This document shows, in pieces, positions 6,675-16,467 of a stretch of 56,962 nucleotides of DNA. Within the stretch, counting starts at the first letter, position 1; the number at the start of each line of letters is the position of its first letter. Under the pieces are notes generated by a model. It ran no database searches. It saw only the letters and a program-made list of their open reading frames with translations, and was not told the origin of the DNA. Position numbers and translations under genes: made by a program. Source of the stretch: Oscillospiraceae bacterium (GTDB lineage Bacteria; Bacillota; Clostridia; Oscillospirales; Ruminococcaceae). The stretch lies in contig JAIKWY010000084.1 of the NCBI GenBank assembly GCA_024684395.1, positions 1 through 56,962 of the forward strand, given 5' to 3'.

Positions 6675-8921
6675 TCAGACTTTTCTGACAACATTCTGAC
6701 TGACCGAAAGTCCCTCGCATTTTTCCAGACGGCGGCGGACGGTCTTATCTGTCACACCAAGAAATTCTGCAATATCCTGTACTGTCACCTTGCCGTTCAC
6801 ATTCACAAGGTCAAACACATTCAGAAGCTCGGCACTCTTGTCCGCCTGTTCCGCTTTTGCCTGCTTCTTCTGTGTATCATGTCCACGTTTTGCACCACGT
6901 TGATAAGGCGTGCGCTGCGCATCTGTCTGCAAATCCTTCAACACGCCAACAACATCCTCCTCATGGACAGGGTACCGGAACCACAGGTTCTTCGGCTGGA
7001 ACTTCGGGAACTCACGCAGCGTGCCTTCCAGCCTCCATGCGGTCATAGATTCCGTATAGCGGTCAGACACCTGCAATTTTATCAGAAGCGTATCATAGCC
7101 ATCCTTCGGAAGATGATCACAACACAGCTTCAGAAGTGCATTACGGCTGAACAGGTCATCCGGCGGCGCATCTGCCAGAACATCCGGCGCATACTGTTTC
7201 AGAGCGTTTTCACATATACTGCACGCTGCCTGATTCTTCTGCTGTTTCAGGATGTCCTCAGTCAGCTCGAGCTCTGTCATGTCGATCAGCGCATCAGGAT
7301 CACGGGCAAATACGCCGGAACCGGATGCTCTGTCCATGCTGCGCTTGCCGCCCTGGGCGCCCTTGCTGTGATGGTGGCAGTAGATCACGGCACACCCGAG
7401 CTGCGTACAGACCTTGTCGAACTGGTTGCAGAAGTGCGCCATCTGGTCGGCGGAGTTTTCGTCGCCGGTGATGACCTTGTAGATAGGGTCTATGATGACA
7501 GCGATATAATTGCCCTTCTTGGCACGGCGGATGAGCTTTGGTGCGAGCTTGTCCATCGGCTCGGTGACACCTCTCAGATTCCAGATGTCTATACTGCCCA
7601 GATGAGCGGGAGGAAGGTTCAATGCTCCGTACACATCCCGGAAGCGGTGCAGGCAGGATGCCCGGTCGAGCTCGAGATTGACATACAGCACCTGCCCCTT
7701 GGCACACTGCCATCCAAGCCACGGACGCCCCTCGGCGATGGCAATGCTCATCTCGATCAGCGCATAGGACTTGCCCGCCTTGGACGGACCTGCGATCAGC
7801 ATCTTGTGCCCCTGCCGGAGCACACCTTCGATCAGCGGCGGTGCGAGGTCGGGCATATGCTCCCATGCATCCGCCATGCTCTCGAAGTCCGGGAGGTCAT
7901 CTGTGATGCTGTCGATATAATCACGCCATTCCGTGTAGGAAGCAAAGCCGATATTCGTTTCCAGCAGGCACTGTTTCTGCCCCTTGCGTTCAACACCAGG
8001 CATTCTCGATAAGCGGGAAGGGTTGCGGTTCTGCCGGTCTACCTTCAAGCCGTTTTTGTCGCAAACGGTATAGAGAAATTCCACACGTTTTCGGTATTCG
8101 TCATAATCGCCTGCATCAATGTGAACAATCGCATGAAGAGATTTCCCGCCGGAGTAGACCAGTGCTGCAATAGGCAATTGCAGGTCATGCAGGATTCCGT
8201 TTTGCTGTTCAATGCTGATCTGGTCGGATTCGACAAGAGCGTATCTGTATTCGGTGACATTCTCATTTTTAGCGCCCTTGCCATCTATTGGGTTGAAGCG
8301 GATCCATGCACCACATTCCGGATTCGGTGTACCGAAGACACTTGCAAAATCGCCATTATATTTCCGGAGCTCTGCGAGAAGCTGTCCTGCGGTCCTGGTG
8401 TAGGAGCCGGCAGTCGGCAGATATTTTCCGTCCGAGTTCTTCCAGCATTCTGTGACATACCCGACAAAGTCGTCCGGTTCAAAAATGGTTTCCAGATATT
8501 TCGTGATCTGTGCTGCCGGGTCCCAGACATCCGGCATCTGTACAGGTGTTGCAAGTGTCTGCTCGGCGGATGTGACAACATAGTCCTCACCGATATAGCT
8601 GTCCCAGTCAAGTGCCGCACCGTATGGAACAGACGACTGCTTCTGCGGCTGATAGCCTCCTTCTATGGCGAGCTTGACGATCGTACCAGCTGTGACGGGA
8701 TGGTCGGAGCCCGTGAAGCTCCGCCATTTCTTCACGCATTCGCCCTTGTGGTAGCGTGCTGCATCGAGTGCAGACCAGCTATCCCAGACACTCACGTCAT
8801 AGCCGGAATCTTTCAGCGCCATACCAATACCGAGCCATGTCTGATAATCGAGCGCCGCCGGAGATATATACTCCAGCAGCTCTCTGAGATTGTCGTTTTT
8901 ATAGTCCAAAGGATCCACCAC
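6675..8921 (-). CDS. Phage primase-helicase (AEP-like/PriCT plus RepA-type ATPase)
   Basis: About 748 residues from a GTG near 8921 just past the upstream stop; an adjacent GTG at 8918 is possible, and earlier ATGs lie inside the previous gene. In order: a PriCT_2-like helical domain; a primase-polymerase-like region with SGGKSLHAIV and NPSRLSRMPG; a RecA/RepA-like ATPase with Walker A (GPSKAGKS), Walker B-like IIDP and CHHHSKGA; and a C-terminal winged helix (VTDKTVRRRLEK). This set can unwind and prime phage DNA and probably initiates replication. It is coupled to the DEAD helicase gene. Confidence 0.82.
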   Translation of the reverse strand: MVDPLDYKNDNLRELLEYISPAALDYQTWLGIGMALKDSGYDVSVWDSWSALDAARYHKGECVKKWRSFTGSDHPVTAGTIVKLAIEGGYQPQKQSSVPYGAALDWDSYIGEDYVVTSAEQTLATPVQMPDVWDPAAQITKYLETIFEPDDFVGYVTECWKNSDGKYLPTAGSYTRTAGQLLAELRKYNGDFASVFGTPNPECGAWIRFNPIDGKGAKNENVTEYRYALVESDQISIEQQNGILHDLQLPIAALVYSGGKSLHAIVHIDAGDYDEYRKRVEFLYTVCDKNGLKVDRQNRNPSRLSRMPGVERKGQKQCLLETNIGFASYTEWRDYIDSITDDLPDFESMADAWEHMPDLAPPLIEGVLRQGHKMLIAGPSKAGKSYALIEMSIAIAEGRPWLGWQCAKGQVLYVNLELDRASCLHRFRDVYGALNLPPAHLGSIDIWNLRGVTEPMDKLAPKLIRRAKKGNYIAVIIDPIYKVITGDENSADQMAHFCNQFDKVCTQLGCAVIYCHHHSKGAQGGKRSMDRASGSGVFARDPDALIDMTELELTEDILKQQKNQAACSICENALKQYAPDVLADAPPDDLFSRNALLKLCCDHLPKDGYDTLLIKLQVSDRYTESMTAWRLEGTLREFPKFQPKNLWFRYPVHEEDVVGVLKDLQTDAQRTPYQRGAKRGHDTQKKQAKAEQADKSAELLNVFDLVNVNGKVTVQDIAEFLGVTDKTVRRRLEKCEGLSVSQNVVRKV

Positions 8922-8929
8922 CCCACTTT

Positions 8930-10510
8930 TCAAGTCGGAATATAGGTCGCCGGGTCGATACCTCGTGGAACATGCCTCCAGCCGAGTGATGCAATACGTG
9001 TCACCATGTCGGATGCCTGCTGCATCGTCCATGTGCCGACGTGCCGGAAGCCATAGCGTTCTAGACAACGGATCTGCTTCGGCGTGGACAGTCCCGCACT
9101 CCTGCGCTTATCCAGTCTGTCAAGGATCTTTGCCGCCTTGCCGGCGCATGTGATCTCATCCGGGAAGATGCCTGCCTTTTCCAGTGCCATGCGCTGTTTT
9201 TCTGACGGCGGAGCAGCTTCCCATCCGAACGCCGGAACATAGCCTGACAGGTCTTCGGCAGCGATGCTCATTTCAAATTGCAGCGGATCCACGAGCTTGC
9301 GTTTGCGTGTCTTCATCTCTGCGAGCGTTTTGGCAAGAGCTTCTTCACGCTGCGCCACAACGTCTTCGGAGGCTTCCTTTTCCATGATCTCAAGATCCTC
9401 CGGACATCCGGATGCCGCCATTTTCTCGGTCATCTTGTCTGCTACTTCCTTGTCCTGTGCGATCAGACATGCCGGTCTGCACAGCTCGTGACGCTCCGTG
9501 TGCCACAGAAAGTCAAGAAGCAGCAGATGATCCTTGCCCGGTGCGAGCCGTGTGCCACGTCCTACCATCTGACTGTATAGCGCTCTGACCTTGGTCGGGC
9601 GGAGGACGATCACACAGTCTACAGACGGGCAGTCCCATCCTTCTGTGAGCAGCATCGAGTTGCAAAGAACATTGTATTTTCCGGCATCGAAGTCCGCAAG
9701 GATCTCCGCACGGTCAGGGCTCTCACCGTTGACCTCAGCAGCAGAGAAGCCGTGCCGGTTCAGGATGTTCCGGAACTTCTGCGAGGTGCGCACAAGCGGC
9801 AGGAACACAACGGTCTTTCTGTCCCTGCAATAGTGTTCCATCTCAGCGGCGATCTGCTCCAGATAGGGATCCAGTGCGCTGTCGATGTCGGCGGCCTTGA
9901 AGTCACCCGCCTGGACGGATACACCTGTAAAGTCGATCTTCAGCGGGATCGTCACTGCCTTGATCGGGGAGAGAAATCCTTCTTTGATCGCCTGCGGAAG
10001 GGTGTATTCAAATGCCAGTGTATCGAATACCTGTCCAAGGTTCTTCATGTCTCCACGGTCTGGCGTTGCAGTCACGCCAAGGACTTTCGCATCCTCGAAA
10101 TGCGCAAGGATACGCTGGTAGCTGTCGGAGATCGCATGGTGTGCCTCGTCAATGACGATGTGCGAAAAATAGTCTGACGGAAATTTTGCAAGCCGGCTGT
10201 CACGCATGAGCGTCTGCACCGATCCGACTGTGACACGATACCAGGTGCCAAGACAGGAATGCTCTGCTTTCTCGACAGCACATCCGAGCCCGCAGGTGCT
10301 CATGATCTTATCGGCAGCCTGATCGAGCAGCTCTCCCCGGTGTGCAAGAACCAGCACACGCCCGCCTCGACGGACGCAGCTTTCGGTGATCTTGGCGAAC
10401 ACGATCGTCTTCCCGCATCCGGTCGGGAGAACAAGGAGCGTGTTCTGCACACGCTCCCATTCGTCCAGTACTGCCGTCATCGCTTGCTGCTGATACGGTC
10501 GCAGCTGCAT
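8930..10510 (-). CDS. DEAD/DEAH-box helicase, phage type
   Basis: 526 residues with superfamily 2 motifs: Walker A LPTGCGKT near residue 28, DEAHH, TATPDRGD, and the C-terminal QMVGRGTR arginine-finger motif. The layout matches the UvrB/ResIII-like helicases common in Firmicutes prophages. The last 130 residues carry a repeat-like helical region, probably an accessory DNA-binding tail. Likely unwinds DNA during phage replication or recombination. Start and stop overlap neighbours by a base or lie within a few bases, giving a coupled operon. Confidence 0.85.
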   Translation of the reverse strand: MQLRPYQQQAMTAVLDEWERVQNTLLVLPTGCGKTIVFAKITESCVRRGGRVLVLAHRGELLDQAADKIMSTCGLGCAVEKAEHSCLGTWYRVTVGSVQTLMRDSRLAKFPSDYFSHIVIDEAHHAISDSYQRILAHFEDAKVLGVTATPDRGDMKNLGQVFDTLAFEYTLPQAIKEGFLSPIKAVTIPLKIDFTGVSVQAGDFKAADIDSALDPYLEQIAAEMEHYCRDRKTVVFLPLVRTSQKFRNILNRHGFSAAEVNGESPDRAEILADFDAGKYNVLCNSMLLTEGWDCPSVDCVIVLRPTKVRALYSQMVGRGTRLAPGKDHLLLLDFLWHTERHELCRPACLIAQDKEVADKMTEKMAASGCPEDLEIMEKEASEDVVAQREEALAKTLAEMKTRKRKLVDPLQFEMSIAAEDLSGYVPAFGWEAAPPSEKQRMALEKAGIFPDEITCAGKAAKILDRLDKRRSAGLSTPKQIRCLERYGFRHVGTWTMQQASDMVTRIASLGWRHVPRGIDPATYIPT

Positions 10511-11133
10511 TATCTACCGCCTCCGTTCCAGCCTCCCTGCGGCTGTCCGTATCCCTGCGGCGGCTGCTGATAGCTTTGCTGGTAGCCCTGAGCATGCTGC
10601 CCGTACCCATGCGACTGATCGTATACAGGCTGGCTGTAGGTCGGCTGAGCCTGTACAGGGGGCGGGAGGTTCGGCTGATCGTAGGACGGATAGAGCATGT
10701 CGATCCGGTTGTTCTGATGCTCGCTGCCATCCTTGGTGTAGGTATTTACAACGACCTTGCAGATGCCGGTCTTTCCGATGATGGCAGGTGACCAGTTCAT
10801 TTTCAGCTTTTCTCCCTTGGCTTTCATGCCGATGGATGCAAAGAACTGCGACAGCTTCCATTCCATTTTCTGATGAAGCAGGAAGTTTTCCGTGAGCGTG
10901 ACAGTCTGAGCGTCCGGGCAGGTGATCTCAAACTCGACGATCGCCTTCGGACAGGCGGAGATCTTCGCTCCGCCGTCATAATGTCCCTTGTCTACCTTCT
11001 TGATCCTGAACCAATAGTCACCATCCGGAAGGAGGACGAAAGCATCCTCCTTCTCGATCTCGTCATCCCAACCGAACGCACCGTGGTTCTGCGGTGCAGG
11101 GTTCTGCTGATAGCCATTCTGATAATAATCCAT
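10510..11133 (-). CDS. DUF669 family phage protein
   Basis: 207 residues from the ATG at 11133 (AAAGGAGAAAACAGC). The first 145 resemble DUF669 proteins, found next to helicases and P-loop ATPases in Firmicutes phages and thought to bind single-stranded DNA. The last 60 residues are low complexity, rich in Gln, Tyr, Pro and Gly, ending WNGGGR, like flexible tails of SSB proteins but lacking an acidic tip. The N-terminus is also Gln/Asn-rich. The role in recombination is inferred from family and position. Confidence 0.75.
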   Translation of the reverse strand: MDYYQNGYQQNPAPQNHGAFGWDDEIEKEDAFVLLPDGDYWFRIKKVDKGHYDGGAKISACPKAIVEFEITCPDAQTVTLTENFLLHQKMEWKLSQFFASIGMKAKGEKLKMNWSPAIIGKTGICKVVVNTYTKDGSEHQNNRIDMLYPSYDQPNLPPPVQAQPTYSQPVYDQSHGYGQHAQGYQQSYQQPPQGYGQPQGGWNGGGR

Positions 11134-11151
11134 GCTGTTTTCTCCTTTCAT

Positions 11152-12252
11152 TTAGAACGGGACATAGTCGCTGCAGTTCGTCTTGACAGCATCGAGGACT
11201 GCGGTCCAGTTCGCCGTCAGGTAGTCATGATAGTCAGCAGGGTAGGTGCTCATCGGCTGCCCCTGTGCAAAATAGTGCCACACATCAGCGCTGACATGTT
11301 CGATCTGGTGCGGCAGCACGTTGTACTCGTGCATCAGATCGGCGAGCTTCTGAGGGATGTCCGGGAGCAGCTGCGGTGCTTTCTGAGAAGGCGGCATCAC
11401 ACTTGCTACAAGCTCTTCCTGCGATACAAAATCTGATGGCGAAGGCTCCGGTTCTGTCGGGATGTCCTGTGCCTGTGCCTGAGCGATCATCTGCTGTGCG
11501 GGTCTTACCGGTGCGAACAGGTGTTTGATCGCACCGAAGTCGATCGGCAGGATCTCAGGAAGTCCGAAACGATTCTTTGCATCCCACCATGCAGATTTGG
11601 TCGTGTACATGACACGCTCTGTTGAGGTCGCCTTGTGCTTCTTTCCTTTGTCGTCCGTGGCGATAATGTTCGTCCGGAATGCCAGGAACAGCGTCATGTC
11701 CGACCACTCCTTCAGCAGCGGTGCGATCTTGTTCGTGGTCTTGCTGCCGAGCTTCAGCTCCCAGTGGTCATATTCTTCCATGACCTCCGGTGCGGTCGTC
11801 TTGCGTGCGATCGCATGGCACAGGAACACGACATTGACGCCCTCGGTGATCAGCCGCTCGGTCGCATCCAGGAAACGCCCGATCATTTCTTTCTCATACT
11901 CCCAGCCTTTGCCGTAGTTCAGTCCCTCGATTCCGTTGATCTTGTGCGTGGCGCAGATATCGTCCAGTGCAAGCCTTTCCGCCCAGTCAAATGTGTCAAA
12001 GATGAGCGTCTGATAGCCTTTCTCAGCGTGCTTCTGCCGGACAAACTCCACCTCATCGCACAGCATCTGCCAACTCGTAGGCTTCTGCAGGCGGCGGACA
12101 TTCATGCGTGTGGTCGAGCCCTCGCAGTCGATGAAAACCGCACCGGGGAAGGCTGCGGCAAGCGTAGACTTGCCGACCCCCTCCTGTCCGTAGATCACGA
12201 CCTTGATGCCGGAATTGTACTGGATCCCGTTGACTTCTTCAAAATTCGGCAT
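11152..12252 (-). CDS. Phage P-loop nucleotide-binding protein (AAA_24, RecA-like)
   Basis: 366 residues from the ATG at 12252 (GAAAGGAG). Walker A GQEGVGKST near residues 20-28, a Walker B-type strand TLIFDTFDW, and VVFLCHA give the AAA_24 phage nucleotide-binding family. Members usually neighbour DUF669 and a helicase, as here, and may load or act as a recombinase on ssDNA. The C-terminal 120 residues (PEPSPSDF onward) form a linker and a small helical domain of unknown role. Confidence 0.8.
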   Translation of the reverse strand: MPNFEEVNGIQYNSGIKVVIYGQEGVGKSTLAAAFPGAVFIDCEGSTTRMNVRRLQKPTSWQMLCDEVEFVRQKHAEKGYQTLIFDTFDWAERLALDDICATHKINGIEGLNYGKGWEYEKEMIGRFLDATERLITEGVNVVFLCHAIARKTTAPEVMEEYDHWELKLGSKTTNKIAPLLKEWSDMTLFLAFRTNIIATDDKGKKHKATSTERVMYTTKSAWWDAKNRFGLPEILPIDFGAIKHLFAPVRPAQQMIAQAQAQDIPTEPEPSPSDFVSQEELVASVMPPSQKAPQLLPDIPQKLADLMHEYNVLPHQIEHVSADVWHYFAQGQPMSTYPADYHDYLTANWTAVLDAVKTNCSDYVPF

Positions 12253-12269
12253 GATGATACTCCTTTCAA

Positions 12270-13562
12270 TTACTTCTGCTTCCATCCGGGCACATAGCGG
12301 GGCGGTTCAGACGGAGCAGTCTGCATCGGTTCTTCCGGTTTTGCCCCGGAGATATATCCATCCTCAATAATAACACTGCACTCATCCCCGGTGCTGACAC
12401 GGGTCGCAATGGCTTGCAGTCCCTCCGATTCGAGCCATCTGCCAAAATCAGCAAGCGTGCGGACATCCATCTGCTCAAGCTTGTCGAGCAGGACGAAGCC
12501 GCAGTCAGGCTTGAGACAGCGCACGATCGCAGTCGCCACCATGAGCTGCTCTGCACCGCTCATGCAGTCCCACGCACGCTCATGGTAGAGGAGCTTGCCA
12601 TCTGCCACGCTCAGACCGGGGAGCGGCAGGTTGGCACCGTGCAGCAGCTCCCGCCGTGCCGTCCGGATGCACTCGATCTCTGTCGTAAGCTCTTCGTACC
12701 GTCTGGAAAGACCGTCCGCCTCCTGTTCGGCGGCTGCCTTGGCAAGATTATCCCGTACCTTGGCATTGACAGCGTCTATCTCGGAAATGCTCTTCTCGAT
12801 CTCTGCAGTGGATTCATCCTGTAGATCCTTAGCGGATTTCCGCGCTTGTGCAGCGTCATACTCTGCCTTTGCCAGTGCATGCTTTGCCTCCTGTAACGCT
12901 GCCTGTGCCTTTACAACGGCATCCTCACAGGCAGCAAGCTGTAAGCGCAGTCTCTGGTTCTCGGCATTTTTCCGCAGGATCTCCTGCTGCTGCAGGATCA
13001 GCTCCGATGCCGTGACCGGCTGCTCCGGTACGCCCTGCCAGGACGGCATCTCGGCTGCAAACTTCTTCTTCTGATCAGCGATCTGACCGATGGCATGGCG
13101 CTGCTCATACAGGCGATTTTCCTCCTGTTCCATCTTCACGAGCTGATCACCCACGCCGATGATCTGCAACAACGTGTCCGCCTTCTCCTTGTCTGAGGCA
13201 TTCAGGAACTTCGGCAGATTCAGCGCCAATTCGGAGATGAAGCTGTCGAGCAGCGCCTGACCGGACTTGTTCCCCTGCGGGTCGATGACCTTGAGGGCGG
13301 CATTTTTACCGGAGCGCTCTACGATCAGACCGTTGGAGAGCGTGATCTTGATGTGCGGGTCGGTGTAGGCGCCGTCCCGTGCTGCATTGGTCGGCTTGTA
13401 CTTGTTCCCGCCGACCGCCCAGCAGATCGCATCGAGGACGGAGGTCTTTCCCTGACCATTGTCACCGCCGAGGATGGTCAGACCATTCTCAGACGGCGTG
13501 AGAGAGACCGCCTTGATGCGCTTGACGTTCTCAATCTCAAGGGTGTTGATCTTTACGGACAT
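12270..13562 (-). CDS. SMC/Rad50-like AAA ATPase, phage
   Basis: 430 residues. The N-terminal half-domain carries Walker A GGDNGQGKTS near residue 33. A coiled-coil of alanine- and glutamate-rich heptads spans roughly 140-290, and the C-terminal half has an ABC signature-like MSGAEQL and Walker B VLLDKLEQMD. The architecture is that of a short RecN/SbcC/Rad50-like ATPase; such proteins in phages usually partner an exonuclease, but none is adjacent here. Coupled to the upstream gene by a one-base overlap. Confidence 0.82.
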   Translation of the reverse strand: MSVKINTLEIENVKRIKAVSLTPSENGLTILGGDNGQGKTSVLDAICWAVGGNKYKPTNAARDGAYTDPHIKITLSNGLIVERSGKNAALKVIDPQGNKSGQALLDSFISELALNLPKFLNASDKEKADTLLQIIGVGDQLVKMEQEENRLYEQRHAIGQIADQKKKFAAEMPSWQGVPEQPVTASELILQQQEILRKNAENQRLRLQLAACEDAVVKAQAALQEAKHALAKAEYDAAQARKSAKDLQDESTAEIEKSISEIDAVNAKVRDNLAKAAAEQEADGLSRRYEELTTEIECIRTARRELLHGANLPLPGLSVADGKLLYHERAWDCMSGAEQLMVATAIVRCLKPDCGFVLLDKLEQMDVRTLADFGRWLESEGLQAIATRVSTGDECSVIIEDGYISGAKPEEPMQTAPSEPPRYVPGWKQK

Positions 13563-14473
13563 TATGATTCTCCTTTCAGCTTTGCGAGCTCGGTGTTTGA
13601 CAGGTTCAGAACGCCGTCAATGCGTGAGAGATACAGTGCATGATTGACATCATTCGGACGCTTGGCGACAAATTCCAACAGCCGCCGCATGGAATCCGCA
13701 GCCGCTGACAGGTACGCCTTGAACGCATCGGTCGTGTCAGTAACCGGGAGCGCATCCTGCACCATCGGACGTTCAGCAAGCTGCTTCTGTGCATCGGCAA
13801 GTGCTGCATTGGTAGCATCCAGCTCATCACGAAGTGCTTCCAGCTCCTCGGTATGGTCAACAACATCATGCTCGATAGGGCGATCTTCCAGCTCTTTGAT
13901 CTGCTCATTCAGCATCCGGATCTTTTCGAGCAGAGTATCAGAACGCCGCTTCCATCCGGACCGCACTTCTTCGATCTCCGCATCTTTGGATGCAAGTGCG
14001 GCATGGAACTGCTTGGTCTTGCTGTCGATGGATTCCTTTGCCGCATCAAGCTTCTGTCCGAGGTCGGCGTTCTCTGATTCGATCCGGCTGATCTGCTCCC
14101 GGAGCTCCTTCACGGTGACGGATTCTACGTCTACAGTCTCGGTGACGGCTTCGCGGGTGGGCTCGTCGAGCATTGCAAGCATATACAGCTTTTCGGTGCT
14201 GATTTTAGCCAGTTGACTGGCTGTTTCATCTGTCATGCGATCAGCAATTGCTACATACTTCTTAGCCTGGCTGATTTTGATACCAGTCTCATTCTCGCAG
14301 AAATCTGCGAAATTCTGATACCCCAGCTCCTTATAGAGCTTCCCGTCCCGCATCTCCTTCAAGCCCTTGCACACCTCATACAGCGACTGCTGCGCTGCCT
14401 GGGCGTTGGCGATGATGCTGCGGGTCAGGGCGACGGCGCGGGTGTAGTCTGCTGATACAATAATCTCACTCAT
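13562..14473 (-). CDS. Coiled-coil phage protein, DUF3102-like
   Basis: 303 residues. The N-terminal 100 contain a helix-rich region (YQNFADFCENETGIKISQA) typical of DUF3102-like plasmid/phage proteins, in which a short helix-turn-helix may contact DNA. Residues about 110-240 are a long coiled coil rich in Glu, Lys and Ala. Overlaps the PcfJ gene by 4 bases and the SMC-like gene by one base, so it belongs to the same recombination module. Precise role unknown. Confidence 0.7.
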   Translation of the reverse strand: MSEIIVSADYTRAVALTRSIIANAQAAQQSLYEVCKGLKEMRDGKLYKELGYQNFADFCENETGIKISQAKKYVAIADRMTDETASQLAKISTEKLYMLAMLDEPTREAVTETVDVESVTVKELREQISRIESENADLGQKLDAAKESIDSKTKQFHAALASKDAEIEEVRSGWKRRSDTLLEKIRMLNEQIKELEDRPIEHDVVDHTEELEALRDELDATNAALADAQKQLAERPMVQDALPVTDTTDAFKAYLSAAADSMRRLLEFVAKRPNDVNHALYLSRIDGVLNLSNTELAKLKGES

Positions 14474-16074
14474 GCTGTGATCCTCACTTTCTCAGTTTTC
14501 CGCTGCTTTGCAAACAGCGGTCTGATATATTTTTTGTAGCTCTCCACGAGCTGTTTGACATCCTTCGGCGGATCGCAGTTGCGGAGCCCGCGCACCTGAA
14601 TGATCTTGCCCTCGGCGGACAGCTCCATCGTGAAGTACGGCGTGTCCGGGTCGGCTGCTTTCCGGATGAACAGGATGTGCAGCTTGCCCTCGGCGTGACG
14701 CGATGCGTAGCCGCCGACACAGTGGTGGAGGGCTCTGCCCTCGTCTATAATTTCATGCAGGGCAGCCGGGACGCGAATCATCAGACCGTCCTTTTCAAAC
14801 CCAAGTTTCCGGCGCTTCTTAGTGGATTCCTTGAACTTCTGGCGGGCTTCTGCGTCTTTTCTCAGCTTTTCGCGCCGTAATTCCTCATACCGGAGTGTGG
14901 CGAGCGCATCGCTTGTCCGCGCGTGCGCATCCGCCAGACAGCGGGGAAACCGGATCGTGCGGTCGTTCCAGTCGTATTGCAGTTGACGGCACTCGCTGAA
15001 ATAATCACGGTATTCCCGGAGCGTCATAAAGCCCTTATCTACGGCGTACTTCTCATTCTGCCGCCGGATGTACCGGAGCATCTCCCGCCTGCGCTTGTCA
15101 TCATCGAAAATGGAAAGATAGCCGTAATTGTACCGGACGATGTTCATGTAAATGAAGCACTCCTCCACGCTCAGGAACGGGCACATTTCTCTCATGGTGT
15201 GGTAGTCTGTGATGTCAATGTTTTGCTCGCGGATCCGGCGCAGCTCGTAGGCATTCACGCCTATCATTTTGCGGACATCGTTCTGCTTCCAGTCGATCCA
15301 GTTCGGCATGGATGTGCAGTATCCGGTGAACCATCCCGCGACCATTTTCTGAAATCCAAGTTTCACAAGATATTCCACATTCGGATGCTTCAGGTAGAAC
15401 TGAATGTACCGAAACAGCGCAATCTCCTCAAATTTGTCAAGCATCGCGTATTGCAGGCAGGTGCCGTCCAGATCATCATCTCCGACCGGACGATACTGCT
15501 TGTCGGTGCAGAATCCCGTCTGGCCCCATGTCGGCTCGGTGTACTTGGTGCGGTACTCCCACGGCGTATACTGATATACGGCACGGTTCTGCTTCGGGTC
15601 GAAATAGCCATATTGCTCTCTGCCATACCGGTACGCAAACCCCTGCGTGAAGATGTACCGCTGTGTCTCTGTATAGCTGTAATCCTCGGCTGCAAAGCCG
15701 CCGATCTGCCTGTTCAGACGGATCCGGATGCGGATGCAGTACACATAGCAGATATCGCCTTTCCCTTTGCGGAAGATCGCGAAATTGCCCGCCCCGCGCT
15801 CCACGGTGTTGGAGTAGTTGTAGCAGTCGCAGACCGCAAAGCCCTCTTTCCCGCAGGCGGGGCAGGCCGTTTTCGTGTCGTGATTCAGGAGCAGGAGATA
15901 GTCCGGGTTCTCGTCCATCGTGATGACCTTCCCGCAGTAGTTGCACCGGCACTCGCTCCGGTCATGCCGGAACAGAATGTGATGCGGCATCTTAGCCATG
16001 CAGCGGTCAACGTCCTTCTTCCGGAGATTTGGGAAATCCTTGATAAGTTCGGCGGCTCGTTCTCTCTTTGTCAT
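14470..16074 (-). CDS. PcfJ-like protein
   Basis: 534 residues. The N-terminus has a zinc-ribbon pair (CRCNYCGK about residue 42; CPACGKEG about residue 72). The middle is rich in Tyr and Arg. The C-terminus has the PcfJ signature LHHCVGGYASRH followed by a beta-rich stretch. PcfJ was first seen in conjugative plasmids and occurs in many Clostridia prophages and integrative elements; its biochemical role is unclear. It is paired with a PcfK-like gene upstream, the standard arrangement. Confidence 0.82.
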   Translation of the reverse strand: MTKRERAAELIKDFPNLRKKDVDRCMAKMPHHILFRHDRSECRCNYCGKVITMDENPDYLLLLNHDTKTACPACGKEGFAVCDCYNYSNTVERGAGNFAIFRKGKGDICYVYCIRIRIRLNRQIGGFAAEDYSYTETQRYIFTQGFAYRYGREQYGYFDPKQNRAVYQYTPWEYRTKYTEPTWGQTGFCTDKQYRPVGDDDLDGTCLQYAMLDKFEEIALFRYIQFYLKHPNVEYLVKLGFQKMVAGWFTGYCTSMPNWIDWKQNDVRKMIGVNAYELRRIREQNIDITDYHTMREMCPFLSVEECFIYMNIVRYNYGYLSIFDDDKRRREMLRYIRRQNEKYAVDKGFMTLREYRDYFSECRQLQYDWNDRTIRFPRCLADAHARTSDALATLRYEELRREKLRKDAEARQKFKESTKKRRKLGFEKDGLMIRVPAALHEIIDEGRALHHCVGGYASRHAEGKLHILFIRKAADPDTPYFTMELSAEGKIIQVRGLRNCDPPKDVKQLVESYKKYIRPLFAKQRKTEKVRITA

Positions 16075-16085
16075 AGCACACCTCC

Positions 16086-16433
16086 TCAGAAATCGAGCAG
16101 GCTGTCAAAGCTGACGGTCAGGGGCTTGACATGCTCTTCCGGCTTGTCCGCATTCCCCACCAGATCTATGCGCATCTGGAAGATGACATTAGCACCGGGG
16201 AAATAGAACTCGACCGCCTTGCTGTAGGCCTGGAAGTCGGACAGGCTCGTCCCCACGCCCTTTGCCACATGGTCAAGGCACGCCTGAAAGCTCTTGCCTG
16301 ACTGCTCGATGGCCTGTGCAAATTCCGGCTCCTGCCCGCAGAAGCTGAGGAGCGCCTTGGCAGTGTCGGCGGCGATGGCTTTCTGCACCTTGCCGGTGAT
16401 GCTGGCGGCACTGAAATATTTCTCTAAATCCAT
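16086..16433 (-). CDS. PcfK-like protein
   Basis: 115 residues with the PcfK-type motif SDFQAYSKAVEFYFPGA followed by VIFQMRIDL. It lies 11 bases upstream of the PcfJ-like gene; the pair is conserved in mobile elements but of unknown biochemical role. The gene's ATG and ribosome site (GGAAAGG) overlap a perfect rightward sigma-A promoter on the other strand, so convergent or antisense transcription may affect it. Confidence 0.75.
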   Translation of the reverse strand: MDLEKYFSAASITGKVQKAIAADTAKALLSFCGQEPEFAQAIEQSGKSFQACLDHVAKGVGTSLSDFQAYSKAVEFYFPGANVIFQMRIDLVGNADKPEEHVKPLTVSFDSLLDF

Positions 16434-16461
16434 TGACTTTTCCTTTCCGTTCGTGTATAAT
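16433..16461 (+). promoter_or_regulatory. Sigma-A promoter, antisense to the phage operon
   Basis: TTGACT (16433-16438) and TATAAT (16456-16461) are separated by exactly 17 bases and point rightward, against the phage operon. No rightward gene follows; an intrinsic terminator does, about 20 bases from the predicted start. Confidence 0.7.
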
Positions 16462-16467
16462 GAACAT

